Shown: positions 38,765-48,308, counted from the first letter of the stretch. The stretch: 64,000 bases of DNA from Shinella zoogloeoides (GCF_022682305.1 NZ_CP093528.1:4146501-4210500), one strand, 5' to 3'. The notes: generated from the letters alone by a model not told the origin. Numbers and translations are program-made.

Positions 38765-39430
38765 ATGTTCAGTTATACTTTCCATTGGAATCAGGCCTTC
38801 AAGGCCCTGCCGCAGATGCTCGAGGGCGCGCTCGTCACGCTGCAGATCGCGATCCTCTCCATGGCCATCGGTCTGGCGGTCGCCCTGGCGCTGACGCTCT
38901 TCCGCATGTCGGGCAACCGCATTCTCAGCGGCTTCGCCACCGCCTGGGTCGAGATCGCGCGCAACACGCCGGCTCTCTTCCAGATCTACATGGCCCATTT
39001 CGGCCTCGGTAATTTCGGTATCCACCTCAGCCCCTATACGGCGCTCCTGGTCGGTATCGCCTTCAACAATGCCGGTTATCTCGCGGAGAACTTCCGCGGC
39101 GCGCTGAAGGCGATCCCCGAGACGCAGACCCGGGCCGGCCGCTCACTCGGCATGACCTCGTTGCAGGCCTTCCGCTACATCGTGCTGCCGCAGATGCTGC
39201 GTGTCGCCTTCCTGCCGGCCACCAACCAGATGGTCTGGGCGATCCTGATGACATCGCTCGGCGTCACCGTCGGCATGAATACGGACCTCGCCGGCATCAC
39301 CCAGGAACTGAACGCCCGTTCGTTCCGCACCTTCGAATTCTTCGCGCTCGCGGCGGTCATCTACTACCTGATCGCCAAGGCCGTGACGCTGGCGGCGCGC
39401 CTCGCCGCCACGCGCATGTTCCGCTACTGA
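38765..39430 (+). CDS. Polar amino acid ABC transporter, permease 1
   Basis: 221 residues, HisM/GlnP-type inner-membrane permease with five hydrophobic segments. It carries the EAA loop (ENFRGALKAIPETQTRAGRSLGMTSLQAFRYIVLPQMLR) that contacts the ATPase. It is followed after 12 bases by the second permease. Confidence 0.92.
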   Translation: MFSYTFHWNQAFKALPQMLEGALVTLQIAILSMAIGLAVALALTLFRMSGNRILSGFATAWVEIARNTPALFQIYMAHFGLGNFGIHLSPYTALLVGIAFNNAGYLAENFRGALKAIPETQTRAGRSLGMTSLQAFRYIVLPQMLRVAFLPATNQMVWAILMTSLGVTVGMNTDLAGITQELNARSFRTFEFFALAAVIYYLIAKAVTLAARLAATRMFRY

Positions 39431-39442
39431 GAGGGGTAAGCC

Positions 39443-40093
39443 ATGTTCGATACCGCTCTCACCATGGCCGATCTCGGCTTCCTCGCGCAGGGCGCGGCCA
39501 TGACGCTTGCCGTCACCGTCGTCTCCGTCATCGCGGGAACCGTCCTCGGCATCGTCTTCGGCGTCATCCGCAACCAGGCCGGCACCTACTGGTCGCTGCC
39601 GCTGACCTTCCTGCTGGATATCTTCCGCTCCGTGCCGCTGCTTATCCAGCTCGTGCTCGGCAATGCGCTGCAATCGATCCTCAAGCTCGGCTGGGCGCCC
39701 TTCACCACCTCCTGCGTGGTGCTGTCGCTCTATACGGCGGCCTATTGCACCGAGATCGTGCGCGGCGGCATCTCCTCCGTGCCGCCGACCACGCGCCGCG
39801 CGGCCCGATCGCTCGGGCTGACCTGGTGGCAGGACATGCGCTACATCGTGGCCCCGCTCGCCACCCGCGTCTCGCTGCCCGCCTGGATCGGTCTGACGCT
39901 CGGCGTCATGAAGGACTCCGCCCTCGTGCTCTGGCTCGGCCTCATCGAGCTTCTGCGCGCCTCGCAGATCCTCGTCACGCGCCTTCAGGAACCGCTGTTC
40001 ATCCTGCTGATCTGCGGTGCCATCTACTTCATCATCAGCTTCCCAATCGCCCGGCTCGGCGGTTACCTCGAAAGACGGTGGTCCAATGATTGA
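39443..40093 (+). CDS. Polar amino acid ABC transporter, permease 2
   Basis: 216 residues with the same permease family layout. The EAA loop is EIVRGGISSVPPTTRRAARSLGLTWWQDMRYIVAPLA. Its last eight bases overlap the ATPase gene, so the components are translationally coupled. Confidence 0.92.
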   Translation: MFDTALTMADLGFLAQGAAMTLAVTVVSVIAGTVLGIVFGVIRNQAGTYWSLPLTFLLDIFRSVPLLIQLVLGNALQSILKLGWAPFTTSCVVLSLYTAAYCTEIVRGGISSVPPTTRRAARSLGLTWWQDMRYIVAPLATRVSLPAWIGLTLGVMKDSALVLWLGLIELLRASQILVTRLQEPLFILLICGAIYFIISFPIARLGGYLERRWSND

Positions 40094-40808
40094 GATCGAA
40101 AACGTCCGCAAATCCTTCGGCACGCTCGAAGTCCTGAAGGGGATCAACCTCACCGTCCAGAAGGGCGAGGTGCTGACCATCATCGGCGGCTCCGGCTCCG
40201 GCAAGTCGACGCTGCTCACCTGCATCAACGGTCTGGAGACCATCGATGCCGGCCGCATTGTCGTCGACGGCACGGATGTCCATGCCAAGGGCACCGACCT
40301 CAACAAGCTGCGCCGCAAGCTCGGCATCGTGTTCCAGCAGTTCAACGCCTTCCCGCACCTGACGGTGCTGGAAAACGTCATGCTGGCCCCGGTAAAGGTG
40401 CTCGGCCAGTCCAAGGCGGAAGCCGAGGCGATGGCCGTCAAGCAGCTCACCCATGTCGGCCTCGGCGACAAGCTCAAGGTCTATCCGAGCCGCATGTCGG
40501 GCGGCCAGCAGCAGCGCATGGCGATCGCCCGCGCGCTCGCCATGTCGCCGGCCTACATGCTGTTCGACGAAGTGACCTCGGCGCTCGATCCGCAGCTCGT
40601 CGGCGAAGTGCTCGACACGCTGCGCATGCTCGCTTCCGAAGGCATGACGATGATCTGCGTCACGCACGAAATGAAGTTCGCCCGCGAAGTCTCCGACCGC
40701 GTCGCCTTCTTCCACAAGGGCGTGATGGCCGAGATCTCTCCGCCGGAGGAACTCTTCGGCGCGCCGAAGAACCCGGAACTGCAGGCGTTCCTCGCCGCCA
40801 CCCACTGA
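40086..40808 (+). CDS. Polar amino acid ABC transporter, ATPase
   Basis: 240 residues, GlnQ/HisP type. Walker A GGSGSGKSTLL is near residues 36-46, the Q-loop is FQQFNAFPHLTVLENV, the signature is MSGGQQQRMAIARAL, and Walker B is MLFDEVTSALD. The H-loop is VTHEMKFAREVSDRV. It powers the two adjacent permeases. Confidence 0.95.
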   Translation: MIEIENVRKSFGTLEVLKGINLTVQKGEVLTIIGGSGSGKSTLLTCINGLETIDAGRIVVDGTDVHAKGTDLNKLRRKLGIVFQQFNAFPHLTVLENVMLAPVKVLGQSKAEAEAMAVKQLTHVGLGDKLKVYPSRMSGGQQQRMAIARALAMSPAYMLFDEVTSALDPQLVGEVLDTLRMLASEGMTMICVTHEMKFAREVSDRVAFFHKGVMAEISPPEELFGAPKNPELQAFLAATH

Positions 40809-40815
40809 GGTAAAG

Positions 40816-42066
40816 ATGCAGACTGAAATCGAACCCGGCGTCGTCGTCATCGGCGCCGGCGTGGTCGGCCTTTCCGCCGCCATCGCGCTCGAGGCCCGCG
40901 GCCTTTCCGTCACCGTCCTCGAACGGGAGGAGCCGGCGGCCGGCGCATCCGCAGGAAACGCGGGCGCCTTCGCCTTCACCGATATCCTGCCGCTCGCCTC
41001 GCCGGGCATCCTGAGGAAGGCGCCGAAATGGCTGCTCGATCCGCTCGGGCCGCTTTCCGTGCCGCCGTCCTATGCGCTGCAGATCGCGCCATGGATGTTC
41101 CGCTTCTGGCGCGCCTGCTCGGCCGCCCGCGTCGCCCATTCCACCGCCGCGCAGACCGCCCTCATGGACCTGTCCAAGGCCGAGCTGGAACCGTTCCTTG
41201 CAGAGACCGGCACGGCCGCCATGCTGCGCAAGGAAGGCAATCTCCAGGTCTATGAAAGCCAGGCCGAGCTGAACGCCGCCCTGCCCGGCTGGAAGGCGCG
41301 CGAGGAACACGGCATCGAGTTCCGCCATATGGGCGCGGACGAGATGGCGGCGATCCAGCCCGGTCTTGCGCCGCGCTTCACCCACGGCACTTTCACGCCC
41401 GGCTGGTATTCCATCGCCGATCCCAAGCTCTACACGCTGGCGCTGGCCGATCATTTCCGCGCCAGGGGCGGCAAGATCGAGCGCGCCGAGGTTTCCAGCC
41501 TCAACCCCATCGAGGGCGGCGTGGAAATCCGCACGACGGACGGCCGGACGCTGCGGGCACAAAAGGTCGTGCTCGCGGCCGGCGCCTTCTCGCATCAGGT
41601 CGCCCGTTCGCTCGGTGAAACCATCCCGCTCGAAACCGAGCGCGGCTACAACACGACGCTGCCGGCCGACGCCTTCGACCTGCGCACGCAGGTCACCTTC
41701 GGCGGCCATGGCTTCGTCGTCACCCGGCTTTCGACCGGCATCCGCGTTGGCGGCGCGGTGGAGCTTGGCGGACTGAAGCTACCGCCGAACTTCCGCCGGT
41801 CGGAAGCCATGCTGGAAAAGGCGCGGCGCTTCCTGCCCGGCCTGAAGCCCGAAGGCGGCGTGCAGTGGATGGGCTTCCGCCCCTCGTTGCCGGACAGCCT
41901 GCCGGCCATCGGCCGCGCCCGCGCGACGCCGCATGTCGTCTATGCCTTCGGTCATGGTCATCTCGGCCTTACCCAGGCGGCCGGCACGGCCCGCCTCGTC
42001 GCCGAACTTCTCACCGATGGCAGGACGGCGATCGACATCGCCTCCTTCTCGCCGCAACGCTTCTAG
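40816..42066 (+). CDS. FAD-dependent D-amino-acid dehydrogenase (candidate cis-4-hydroxy-D-proline dehydrogenase)
   Basis: 416 residues of the DAO/DadA family. The FAD-binding motif [20 protein letters not shown] is at residues 10-29, followed by [17 protein letters not shown]. The C-terminal [18 protein letters not shown] and [13 protein letters not shown] segments are typical of DadA-like dehydrogenases. In hydroxyproline degradation such an enzyme oxidises cis-4-hydroxy-D-proline to 1-pyrroline-4-hydroxy-2-carboxylate. It starts seven bases after the ATPase gene. Confidence 0.88.
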   Translation: MQTEIEPGVVVIGAGVVGLSAAIALEARGLSVTVLEREEPAAGASAGNAGAFAFTDILPLASPGILRKAPKWLLDPLGPLSVPPSYALQIAPWMFRFWRACSAARVAHSTAAQTALMDLSKAELEPFLAETGTAAMLRKEGNLQVYESQAELNAALPGWKAREEHGIEFRHMGADEMAAIQPGLAPRFTHGTFTPGWYSIADPKLYTLALADHFRARGGKIERAEVSSLNPIEGGVEIRTTDGRTLRAQKVVLAAGAFSHQVARSLGETIPLETERGYNTTLPADAFDLRTQVTFGGHGFVVTRLSTGIRVGGAVELGGLKLPPNFRRSEAMLEKARRFLPGLKPEGGVQWMGFRPSLPDSLPAIGRARATPHVVYAFGHGHLGLTQAAGTARLVAELLTDGRTAIDIASFSPQRF

Positions 42067-42076
42067 GGGCAGTTCC

Positions 42077-43759
42077 ATGGCCAACCTCTCCGCCCGCAGC
42101 ATTCTTTCCGGAACAGCCTCCGGTCCGATCATTGCAGCCGGGGAGGCCCTGAGCTTCTGGGGCGGCGTCGATCCGGCGACGGGCCGGGTCATCGACGTGC
42201 ACCATCCCCTGCACGGCAGGACGATCACCGGCGGTATCCTGATGATGCCGTCGAGCCGCGGTTCCTGCACCGGCTCCGGTGTGCTGCTCGACCTTGCGCT
42301 GACCGGCCGCGCGCCGGCGGCGCTGGTCTTCAGCGAGGCCGAGGACGTGCTGACGCTCGGCGCGCTGATCGCCGCGGAAATGTTCGGCAAGGAGCTGCCG
42401 GTGCTGCGCCTCTCGCATGAGGCCTTCGACGCGCTCTGTCGCGCGAAGACGGCGCGGATCGGCGAAACCTCCATCGAGGCGGATGGCCTCACGATCCCCG
42501 TCGCCCCGCCGGCCACCGCCGCGCTCGATCTCACCGAAGACGACCGCGCCATGCTGGACGGCCGCGACGGCGTCGCCGTGCAGCTCGCCTTGCGCATCAC
42601 CGCCGCCATGGCCGCGCAGCAGGGCGCGACGAAGCTTGTCGACGTGGTGCAGGGCCATATCGACGGCTGCATCTATGCCAGCCCCGCTAACCTCACCTTC
42701 GCGGAAAAAATGGCCGACATGGGCGCGAAGGTGCGCGTGCCGACCACGATGAACGCCATTTCCGTCGACCGGGCGAATTGGGAGAAGCAGGGCGTGCCGC
42801 ACGATTTCGGCGATCCGGCCGCCCGCCTTGCCGACGCCTATGTGCGCATGGGCTGTCGTCCGACCTTCACCTGTTCCCCCTATCTCCTCGACAGCGCGCC
42901 AAAAGCCGGTGAGGCCATCGCCTGGGCGGAATCCAATGCCGTGATCTTCGCCAACACCGTGCTCGGCGCACGCACCGCCAAGCACCCGGATTTCCTCGAT
43001 CTCTGCATCGCGCTCACCGGCCGCGCGCCGCTCTCGGGCGTCTATCTCGAACAGCACCGCAAGGCGAAGCGCATCATCGACGTCGAATTGCCGGAGAATG
43101 TGGACGACGCCTTCTGGCCGCTCGTCGGCTATCTCGCCGGCCGCGCCGCGCCCGACCGCATCCCGCTGCTCACCGGCCTTGCCGTCGCTAAGCCGACGCG
43201 TGACGACCTGAAGGCCCTCTGCGCCGCCTTCGGCACCACCTCCGCCGCGCCGATGCTGCATATCGAGGGCGTGACGCCCGAGGCGGAGGGGGCGGCCGCC
43301 GCCGATGCCGACCGGACCACCATTACCCGCGCCGACATGGTCGAGGTCTGGACGATGTTCAACGACGGGCCGGCCGAAGTGGAACTGGTCGCCATCGGCA
43401 GCCCGCATGCCTCCGCCTCGGAATGCCGCGCGCTGGCCGATGCCTTGGGTGGCCGCAAGCGGCATGAAAGCGTCGCCGTCATCGTCACGGCGGGCCGCGA
43501 TGTCATGGCGGAAGCGGGCGACGTGCTCACGCGTCTGAGGGAGGGCGGCGTCCAGGTCCTGCCGGATCTGTGCTGGTGCTCGATCTCCGAGCCGGTCTTC
43601 CCGCCGAAGACGCGCACGCTCATCACCAATTCCGGCAAATACGCCCACTATGGCCCGGGCCTTTCCGGCCGCACCGTGCGCTTCGGCAATCTTGCCGATT
43701 GCATCGAGGCCGCGCTGACCGGCCGCGTGCCACCCCGCCTGCCGGCCTGGCTCGCCTGA
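42077..43759 (+). CDS. Aconitase X, fused small and large domains (candidate cis-3-hydroxy-L-proline dehydratase)
   Basis: 560 residues. Residues 1-130 are the DUF126 small (swivelling) domain ([58 protein letters not shown]). Residues about 150-560 are the DUF521 catalytic domain ([64 protein letters not shown]). Single-chain aconitase X proteins have been characterised as cis-3-hydroxy-L-proline dehydratases giving pyrroline-2-carboxylate. It is the last gene of the importer operon; a bidirectional hairpin follows. Confidence 0.9.
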   Translation: MANLSARSILSGTASGPIIAAGEALSFWGGVDPATGRVIDVHHPLHGRTITGGILMMPSSRGSCTGSGVLLDLALTGRAPAALVFSEAEDVLTLGALIAAEMFGKELPVLRLSHEAFDALCRAKTARIGETSIEADGLTIPVAPPATAALDLTEDDRAMLDGRDGVAVQLALRITAAMAAQQGATKLVDVVQGHIDGCIYASPANLTFAEKMADMGAKVRVPTTMNAISVDRANWEKQGVPHDFGDPAARLADAYVRMGCRPTFTCSPYLLDSAPKAGEAIAWAESNAVIFANTVLGARTAKHPDFLDLCIALTGRAPLSGVYLEQHRKAKRIIDVELPENVDDAFWPLVGYLAGRAAPDRIPLLTGLAVAKPTRDDLKALCAAFGTTSAAPMLHIEGVTPEAEGAAAADADRTTITRADMVEVWTMFNDGPAEVELVAIGSPHASASECRALADALGGRKRHESVAVIVTAGRDVMAEAGDVLTRLREGGVQVLPDLCWCSISEPVFPPKTRTLITNSGKYAHYGPGLSGRTVRFGNLADCIEAALTGRVPPRLPAWLA

Positions 43760-43771
43760 GTCCCGGCTAAG

Positions 43772-43803
43772 GACGTCGCGCTTGCGGAGCAGTCCGCGAC
43801 GTC
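43772..43803. terminator. Stem-loop between aconitase X and DUF3597 genes
   Basis: GACGTCGCG and CGCGACGTC form a perfect 9-bp stem with a 14-base loop between convergent genes; a short TT follows. Confidence 0.55.
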
Positions 43804-43826
43804 TTCCGGGCGCAGATTGGCAAGGA

Positions 43827-44234
43827 TCAATCGAGAAGTTCGCGGGGAACCTTGCCGCCGTTCTCGGCCAGCGCGTTCAGCAACGCCTTGCGAAGCCATA
43901 TGTCCATTGTGGCGGTATCGCGCCTGTCGCCGGGATAACCCAGCTCGCCCGCAAGATCCTCGCGCGCGGCAAGGCCGGAATCGACGCCGAGAGCCGTTAG
44001 CAGATCCGCGGTCGAATGGCGCCAGTCGAGCGGTCGGCCGCTCCTTTCCGCCGCCGCGTCCAGCAGGGCGGCCACGTCGACGGGTTCCGGGCGCATCAGG
44101 GATTGAGGCTCGGCATTCGCGCCTCCAAGCGTCGCGGACACCTCGCTTTCGAGGCTGGGCGTTTCGGACGCCGAGGCCCTGCGCGCCGGCGCGCCGCCGA
44201 ACAGCCTGTCTTTGATGGAGCTGAATGTTCCCAT
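43827..44234 (-). CDS. DUF3597-family protein
   Basis: 135 residues. It starts MGTFSSIKDRLFG and ends with the DUF3597 domain (VDVAALLDAAAERSGRPLDWRHSTADLLTALGVDSGLAAREDLAGELGYPG; WLRKALLNALAENGGKVPRELL). The start at 44234 has an AGAGGATT ribosome binding site. This is the last chromosomal gene before the integrated element, 113 bases from its left attachment site. The function is unknown. Confidence 0.88.
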   Translation of the reverse strand: MGTFSSIKDRLFGGAPARRASASETPSLESEVSATLGGANAEPQSLMRPEPVDVAALLDAAAERSGRPLDWRHSTADLLTALGVDSGLAAREDLAGELGYPGDRRDTATMDIWLRKALLNALAENGGKVPRELLD

Positions 44235-44346
44235 GGCCAATCCTCTTCGCTTGTCGAGAATGGAGGTATGGCGGGCACAGGGATTGGCAAGAGCGCCGGC
44301 AGCGCAACGCTTCGACACCGGCTGAAAGAGCAACAAGAGAGGGGAA

Positions 44347-44363
44347 GATGGCGGACAGAGAGG
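44347..44363 (+). repeat. attL core repeat
   Basis: GATGGCGGACAGAGAGG, identical to 56371-56387. It duplicates the last 15 bases (including CCA) of tRNA-Ser plus two flanking bases, the usual footprint of tyrosine integrase insertion at a tRNA 3' end. Confidence 0.92.
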
Positions 44364-44610
44364 TTGTGCGAGCAGCCTTGAAAATCAGTCCGCTGACTTG
44401 TCCAACCTCAAGAAATGCGACTTTGAAAAGATTGAGGAAATCGACGCATCGGCCAACCGCGTAAAGGTTGCCGCTCTCTGGCTTCATAAGCACCGTACCA
44501 CGCTGGCGCGACCCGTCATTCCGGAGCTGCGCGAGCGCTTCCAGCTTACCAATCTCGAAGCTATCGAGGTAACCAAACAGGCGCATGCCCTGGCATATCC
44601 GGGGGCGTGA
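44347..44610 (+). CDS. 3' part of a gene split by integration (87 codons, no start in place)
   Basis: This frame is open leftward through the attL core into the chromosome but has no ATG or ribosome binding site; a TTG at 44398 is the only weak start. Joined in frame to 56344-56370 in the excised circle it becomes a 96-residue protein starting [15 protein letters not shown]. The body (ASANRVKVAALWLHKHRTTLARPVIPELRERFQLTNLEAIEVTKQAHALAY) is helical and resembles small phage DNA-binding proteins in style only. Its stop overlaps the region just before the replication-type gene. Confidence 0.7.
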   Translation, partial: DGGQRGCASSLENQSADLSNLKKCDFEKIEEIDASANRVKVAALWLHKHRTTLARPVIPELRERFQLTNLEAIEVTKQAHALAYPGA

Positions 44611-44612
44611 CG

Positions 44613-45452
44613 ATGGCGATCCTCAAGCAGAACGATGTCCTTTTCGCCCACAAGGCGCTCAACCTCATGCCGGGCATCACCGATGCGACCAGACGCGTTG
44701 CCGGGGCGATCATCGATCATTTTAACAAGCTCCATGGGCAATGCGATCCCGGCGTAGAGCGGATCTCTCGGATGCTCGACATCGACCGTGCGACTGTCAT
44801 CCGTGCCACGGACAAGCTTCACGAGCTTGGCCTCGTTACGAAGGTGAGCCATGGCGGCAAGGCCCATCGTGCTGCCTACCTACCGAATTGGGAGCGCTTC
44901 CGCACCATCGTGGAAGAATGGGATGCACGCATGAAGACCGGCGATGCGCCCGATACCCAATGCCATTCTACCGGAACTGTTGCCAAGCAATCGGCAGTCA
45001 AGGTCGCAAGCGTGCGACGTTCAAGGTCGCAAGGATGCGACGTTAAAGGTCGCAGGGATGCGACACAAACCCTTCGAAGGAACCCTTCGAATAAACCCAT
45101 CGAAGGGGAGCGCGCGGAAAATCCACCGGAGAAACCGCCGGCTTGCCACTCGCCGAGCGCGCAGAATGGGCTCTTGAAAGGGAGAAAGCCGCCCGCGCAG
45201 CGTGCCATGCTCTTGCCGATTAGCGGGGGGAAGAGCCCCAGCTACGCGGATGCAGCAAGGGCGGCGGCCGAACGGCGGTGGTACATGCAGGTTCATGACC
45301 TCGGCGTGAAGGCGGAGACAGATGTGCTGGAGTGGATGACGCAGGACAGGCACGAGGCGGCGACACAAGCCGAGATGCAACGCAGGGGCGGAGGATTGGC
45401 CTTCATCGCAGCGATGATGCAGGAAAAAGCACATGCCGCAGGCGGGCGATGA
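44613..45452 (+). CDS. Helix-turn-helix replication initiator-like protein
   Basis: 279 residues. Residues about 15-90 form a winged helix (ALNLMPGITDATRRVAGAIIDHFNKLHGQCDPGVERISRMLDIDRATVIRATDKLHELGLVTKV), the HTH_36 type found in phage/plasmid replication and regulatory proteins. A low-complexity basic linker follows, encoded by iterons. The C-terminal helix is QEKAHAAGG. Having iterons inside the gene parallels lambda gene O with its origin. A GTG at 44607 is an alternative start. Initiator function is inferred. Confidence 0.65.
   Translation: MAILKQNDVLFAHKALNLMPGITDATRRVAGAIIDHFNKLHGQCDPGVERISRMLDIDRATVIRATDKLHELGLVTKVSHGGKAHRAAYLPNWERFRTIVEEWDARMKTGDAPDTQCHSTGTVAKQSAVKVASVRRSRSQGCDVKGRRDATQTLRRNPSNKPIEGERAENPPEKPPACHSPSAQNGLLKGRKPPAQRAMLLPISGGKSPSYADAARAAAERRWYMQVHDLGVKAETDVLEWMTQDRHEAATQAEMQRRGGGLAFIAAMMQEKAHAAGGR
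44997..45065 (+). repeat. Three 23-bp iterons inside the replication-type gene
   Basis: Three direct repeats with a 23-bp period. Each contains a hyphenated inverted repeat GTCGCA-N4-TGCGAC, at 45003-45018, 45026-45041 and 45049-45064. The spacers are AGCG, AGGA and GGGA. An AT-richer stretch with three CC(C/A)(T/A)TCGAA repeats follows at 45070-45105. This is a candidate origin of replication of the excised element. Confidence 0.8.
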
Positions 45453-45599
45453 GGGGCGGCGGGTCCTTCCGGCAGCAGGGGGTGCGGGCGGAGAACGGCC
45501 CGAGATTTTACCCGGTGTGGGCCGGATTTAAAGCTAAAAGGTTTTGGGAAAGTGCAGTTTGATACGACGAAAATGCATAGCTTGCAAGGGGTTAGCGGG

Positions 45600-46085
45600 A
45601 TGATCGGAGAACCTCGTTCACTCTCGAAGAGCGGGTTTGCAAAGGCTGTCAACGTCTCGCCCGGACGGGTGTCCCAGATGATCGCAAAGGGATTGCCGGT
45701 CGAAGCCGATGGCAAGATCGACGTTGCGCGTGGCCGGCTTTGGATCAACGAGAACGTCGATGTCGGCAGGAGCGCCGCCCAGGGGCAGAGCGCCTTTGCT
45801 TTCACCGATGAACCGCATCGCCGCTCCCTCACGGCCGAGAAAACCAGACTGGCGAAGGAGCAGGCAGACGCGGCCGAGCTGCGCAACAAGGTGCTTCGCG
45901 GCGACCTGGTGAAGGCTGGCGATGTGGAGCGGGAATGGGCCGACGTGCTCCGGAAGGTCCGCGCCGGCGTCTTGGCCGTCACCTCGCGGGTCCGCCAGCA
46001 TCTCCCGCACCTCACTGCACACGATGCCAGCGTTATCGACAACGAGTTGCGTCGCGCTCTGGAGGAAATCGCCCATGACCGCTGA
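45600..46085 (+). CDS. Terminase small subunit (Nu1-like)
   Basis: 161 residues. An N-terminal winged helix (LSKSGFAKAVNVSPGRVSQMIAKGLPVEADGKIDVARGRLWINENV) typical of lambda Nu1 binds the packaging site; a coiled coil (TAEKTRLAKEQADAAELRNKVLRGDLV) follows, then the assembly region for the large subunit. The start at 45600 has AAGGGG eight bases upstream; ATG 45573 is an alternative. Its end overlaps the large subunit start by 11 bases. Confidence 0.88.
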   Translation: MIGEPRSLSKSGFAKAVNVSPGRVSQMIAKGLPVEADGKIDVARGRLWINENVDVGRSAAQGQSAFAFTDEPHRRSLTAEKTRLAKEQADAAELRNKVLRGDLVKAGDVEREWADVLRKVRAGVLAVTSRVRQHLPHLTAHDASVIDNELRRALEEIAHDR

Positions 46086-47865
46086 AATTCTCGCCACGAT
46101 CCGGCGCAACGCGTTGGCCGCGCTGCTTCCGCCGCCCCGGCGCAGGCTCTCCGAGTGGATCGAACAGCACGTCTTGCTGCCGAGCGACGTGTCCGCATTG
46201 CCGGGTCCGGTACAGCTCTGGCCGTTTCAGCACGAGATTGCCGACGCAATCGGGGACCCTGCTATCGAGCGGGTGACGCTGGTCAAGCCGGTGCGCGTCG
46301 GTTTCACGACGTTGCTCACCTCGGCGCTGGCGGGTTCCGTCGCGAACGATCCTGCTCCGATCCTTTGCCTCCTGCCGACCGAAGCGGACTGCCGCGACTA
46401 CATGGTTTCGGATATCGAGCCGATCTTCGCGGCGTCGCCGACACTTTCCGGCCTGCTGGGGCGCGGCGAAGACGATGAGAGCGACCGCAACACGCTACTG
46501 CATCGCCGCTTTCCGGGTGGCTCGCTGAAGATTGTCGCCGCGAAGGCCCCGCGTAATTTGCGCCGACACAATGTTCGCGTGCTCCTGTGCGATGAGGTGG
46601 ACGGGATGGAGAATGGGGCTGAAGGTTCTCCGATCCTGCTCGCAGAGCGGCGCACGCTGTCGTTCGCGGATCGGAAAATCGTCGTCGGATCGACGCCGGT
46701 TTTTGCCGACACGAGCCATGTGCTTCGGTCCTATGCGCTCTCGGATGGCCGCGTTTTCGAGGTCCCGTGCCCTGAATGCGGCGAATTCAATGAAATCGGC
46801 TGGGGTGATATTCAGTGGCCGGAGGGCAAGCCGGAAGCCGCCGCCTATGCGTGCCCGCACTGCGGTTGCCTCATCGATGAGCGACACAAGCCGGCGATGG
46901 TGTTGGCCGGGCGATGGCGCGCGACGCGGCCGGAGGTGGCCGGCCACGCTGGATTCCGCCTGAATGCGCTGGTGTCGCTGCTGGCCAATGCGTCTTGGGG
47001 AAAACTGGCGCGCGAATTCCTCTCCGCCAAGGATGATCCCGCCTTGCTACAGGTTTTCACGAACACCATCCTGGCGCAGGGGTGGAACGAGGCCGGCGAG
47101 GATCTTGACGAGGGCACGCTCTACGGCCGGCGTGAAAAATTCGGCCTGGAAGCCGTGCCGGCCGACGTGCTGGCGCTCACGGCCGGCGTGGATGTGCAGC
47201 GCGATCGCCTCGAATGTACCTTCCTCGGCTGGACGGAAGCGGGCGAATGCTTCGTGCTGGGGCACCGCGTTATCTGGGGCAATCCGCACGACGACGAAAC
47301 GTGGAGCGAACTCGACGCGGTGCTGTCGATACGGTGGCCTCACGCCTTGGGCGGCAAGATCGGCCTCGACGCGGCCGTTGTCGACAGTGGCGACGGTGAG
47401 ACGATGGAACGGGTCTACGGCTTCTGCTTTCCGCGCTATCGTCGCAAGATCCTCGCCGGCAAGGGCGTGGCCGGCAACCGGCCGTGGATTGAGATGAGCA
47501 AGGTGAAGAACCAGCGCGGCCGGCTGTTCATCATCGGCGTGGACGGCATCAAGAGCCACTTGGTCGCGCGCTTGACGCGCGGCAACACAATACGGTTTGC
47601 GATGGATCTGCCGGCCTCTTGGTTCGAACAACTCGCCAGCGAACGCATCGTGGTACGCTACACGCGCGGCCAGCCGTCGCGGCGTTTCGAGCGCATTCCG
47701 GGCAAGCAGGCGGAAGGTCTCGATTGCGTAGTTTATGGTTTTGCCGCGCGGCAGATGATCAACATCAACTGGATGGTTCGCGCCGATGAATTGTGCAGCG
47801 CCTTACCGCCAATCATCGCAGCGCGGCCAAGCACGACGAAATCGAGTTGGATGAGCAAAAAGTAA
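46075..47865 (+). CDS. Terminase large subunit (lambda gpA family)
   Basis: 596 residues. The ATPase P-loop-like KPVRVGFTT is at residues 71-79 (lambda gpA has a similar K-x-x-R-x-G form), and Walker B VLLCDEVDG has Asp173 and Glu174. A zinc-ribbon-like CPECG...CPHCG pair precedes the nuclease domain with ALTAGVDVQRDRLE and AAVVDSGDGE. The length is slightly below lambda gpA (641). The last 30 residues are low in similarity and lead into AT-rich DNA preceding the Fic module. Confidence 0.93.
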   Translation: MTAEILATIRRNALAALLPPPRRRLSEWIEQHVLLPSDVSALPGPVQLWPFQHEIADAIGDPAIERVTLVKPVRVGFTTLLTSALAGSVANDPAPILCLLPTEADCRDYMVSDIEPIFAASPTLSGLLGRGEDDESDRNTLLHRRFPGGSLKIVAAKAPRNLRRHNVRVLLCDEVDGMENGAEGSPILLAERRTLSFADRKIVVGSTPVFADTSHVLRSYALSDGRVFEVPCPECGEFNEIGWGDIQWPEGKPEAAAYACPHCGCLIDERHKPAMVLAGRWRATRPEVAGHAGFRLNALVSLLANASWGKLAREFLSAKDDPALLQVFTNTILAQGWNEAGEDLDEGTLYGRREKFGLEAVPADVLALTAGVDVQRDRLECTFLGWTEAGECFVLGHRVIWGNPHDDETWSELDAVLSIRWPHALGGKIGLDAAVVDSGDGETMERVYGFCFPRYRRKILAGKGVAGNRPWIEMSKVKNQRGRLFIIGVDGIKSHLVARLTRGNTIRFAMDLPASWFEQLASERIVVRYTRGQPSRRFERIPGKQAEGLDCVVYGFAARQMININWMVRADELCSALPPIIAARPSTTKSSWMSKK

Positions 47866-48016
47866 GGCAGCCCAGCTATTTTCGGCGGGTCAGCCCCGCG
47901 CCATCTTGAGGTCGTAAAGATCTGTTAGTTTTAGAATGTCAAGATGAAAAGAGAATTTTCCTCTGAAGGAAATCAGCGTGTTAACGTTTCTTAACCATAT
48001 GTGGCAATCCGTTTCG

Positions 48017-48045
48017 TTGACACGTGGTCCGAAGCGCCCTAATTT
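48017..48045 (+). promoter_or_regulatory. Sigma-70 type promoter of the Fic module
   Basis: TTGACA (48017-48022) and TAATTT (48040-48045) are separated by exactly 17 bases, inside a 251-base AT-rich spacer after the terminase. It is the best sigma-70-like promoter in the element and points at the antitoxin gene 72 bases downstream. Confidence 0.7.
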
Positions 48046-48116
48046 CATGTAAAATGAATAAGAAGATTGTTTGGATTCAGGCGTTTATCTGAACGAGACA
48101 ATCCTGGAGAGAGACA

Positions 48117-48308
48117 ATGACCGACCTTCGCACCAACGAAAAGCTTCTGACCAGGCTCAAGTCCGACAGCAACCGAAAGCTGACCGAGGACGAGCTTTAC
48201 AAGCAGCGCGTATCTTTTATTATGGGCTCCCTATCCGACAACAGTACCGTGACGCGGGCCCAAGTCACTGAAGTACTCGCCAACTTCGAGGGCCGCAAGA
48301 GCGCCTAA
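48117..48308 (+). CDS. Small antitoxin partner of Fic (VbhA-like position)
   Basis: 63 residues, with a GGAGAGAG ribosome binding site. It is followed without any gap by the fic gene. In class I Fic systems a protein of this size blocks the ATP site with a helix carrying (S/T)-x-x-x-E-(G/N). Here the aligned helix reads RVSFIMGS, with Ser33 but Gly37 where Glu is expected, followed by STVTRAQV. This may be a divergent antitoxin clade or a weakened inhibitor. Confidence 0.7.
   Translation: MTDLRTNEKLLTRLKSDSNRKLTEDELYKQRVSFIMGSLSDNSTVTRAQVTEVLANFEGRKSA

Noticed and set aside
44225-44464. Small gene starting ATG 44349 over the attL core (MADREVVRAAL..)
   Set aside because: It overlaps the split ORF in another frame, with a basic low-complexity C-terminus and no family features.
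44398-44610. Complete 70-codon gene starting at TTG 44398
   Set aside because: There is no ribosome binding site, and the frame is open upstream through attL. The split-gene explanation accounts for the missing start better.
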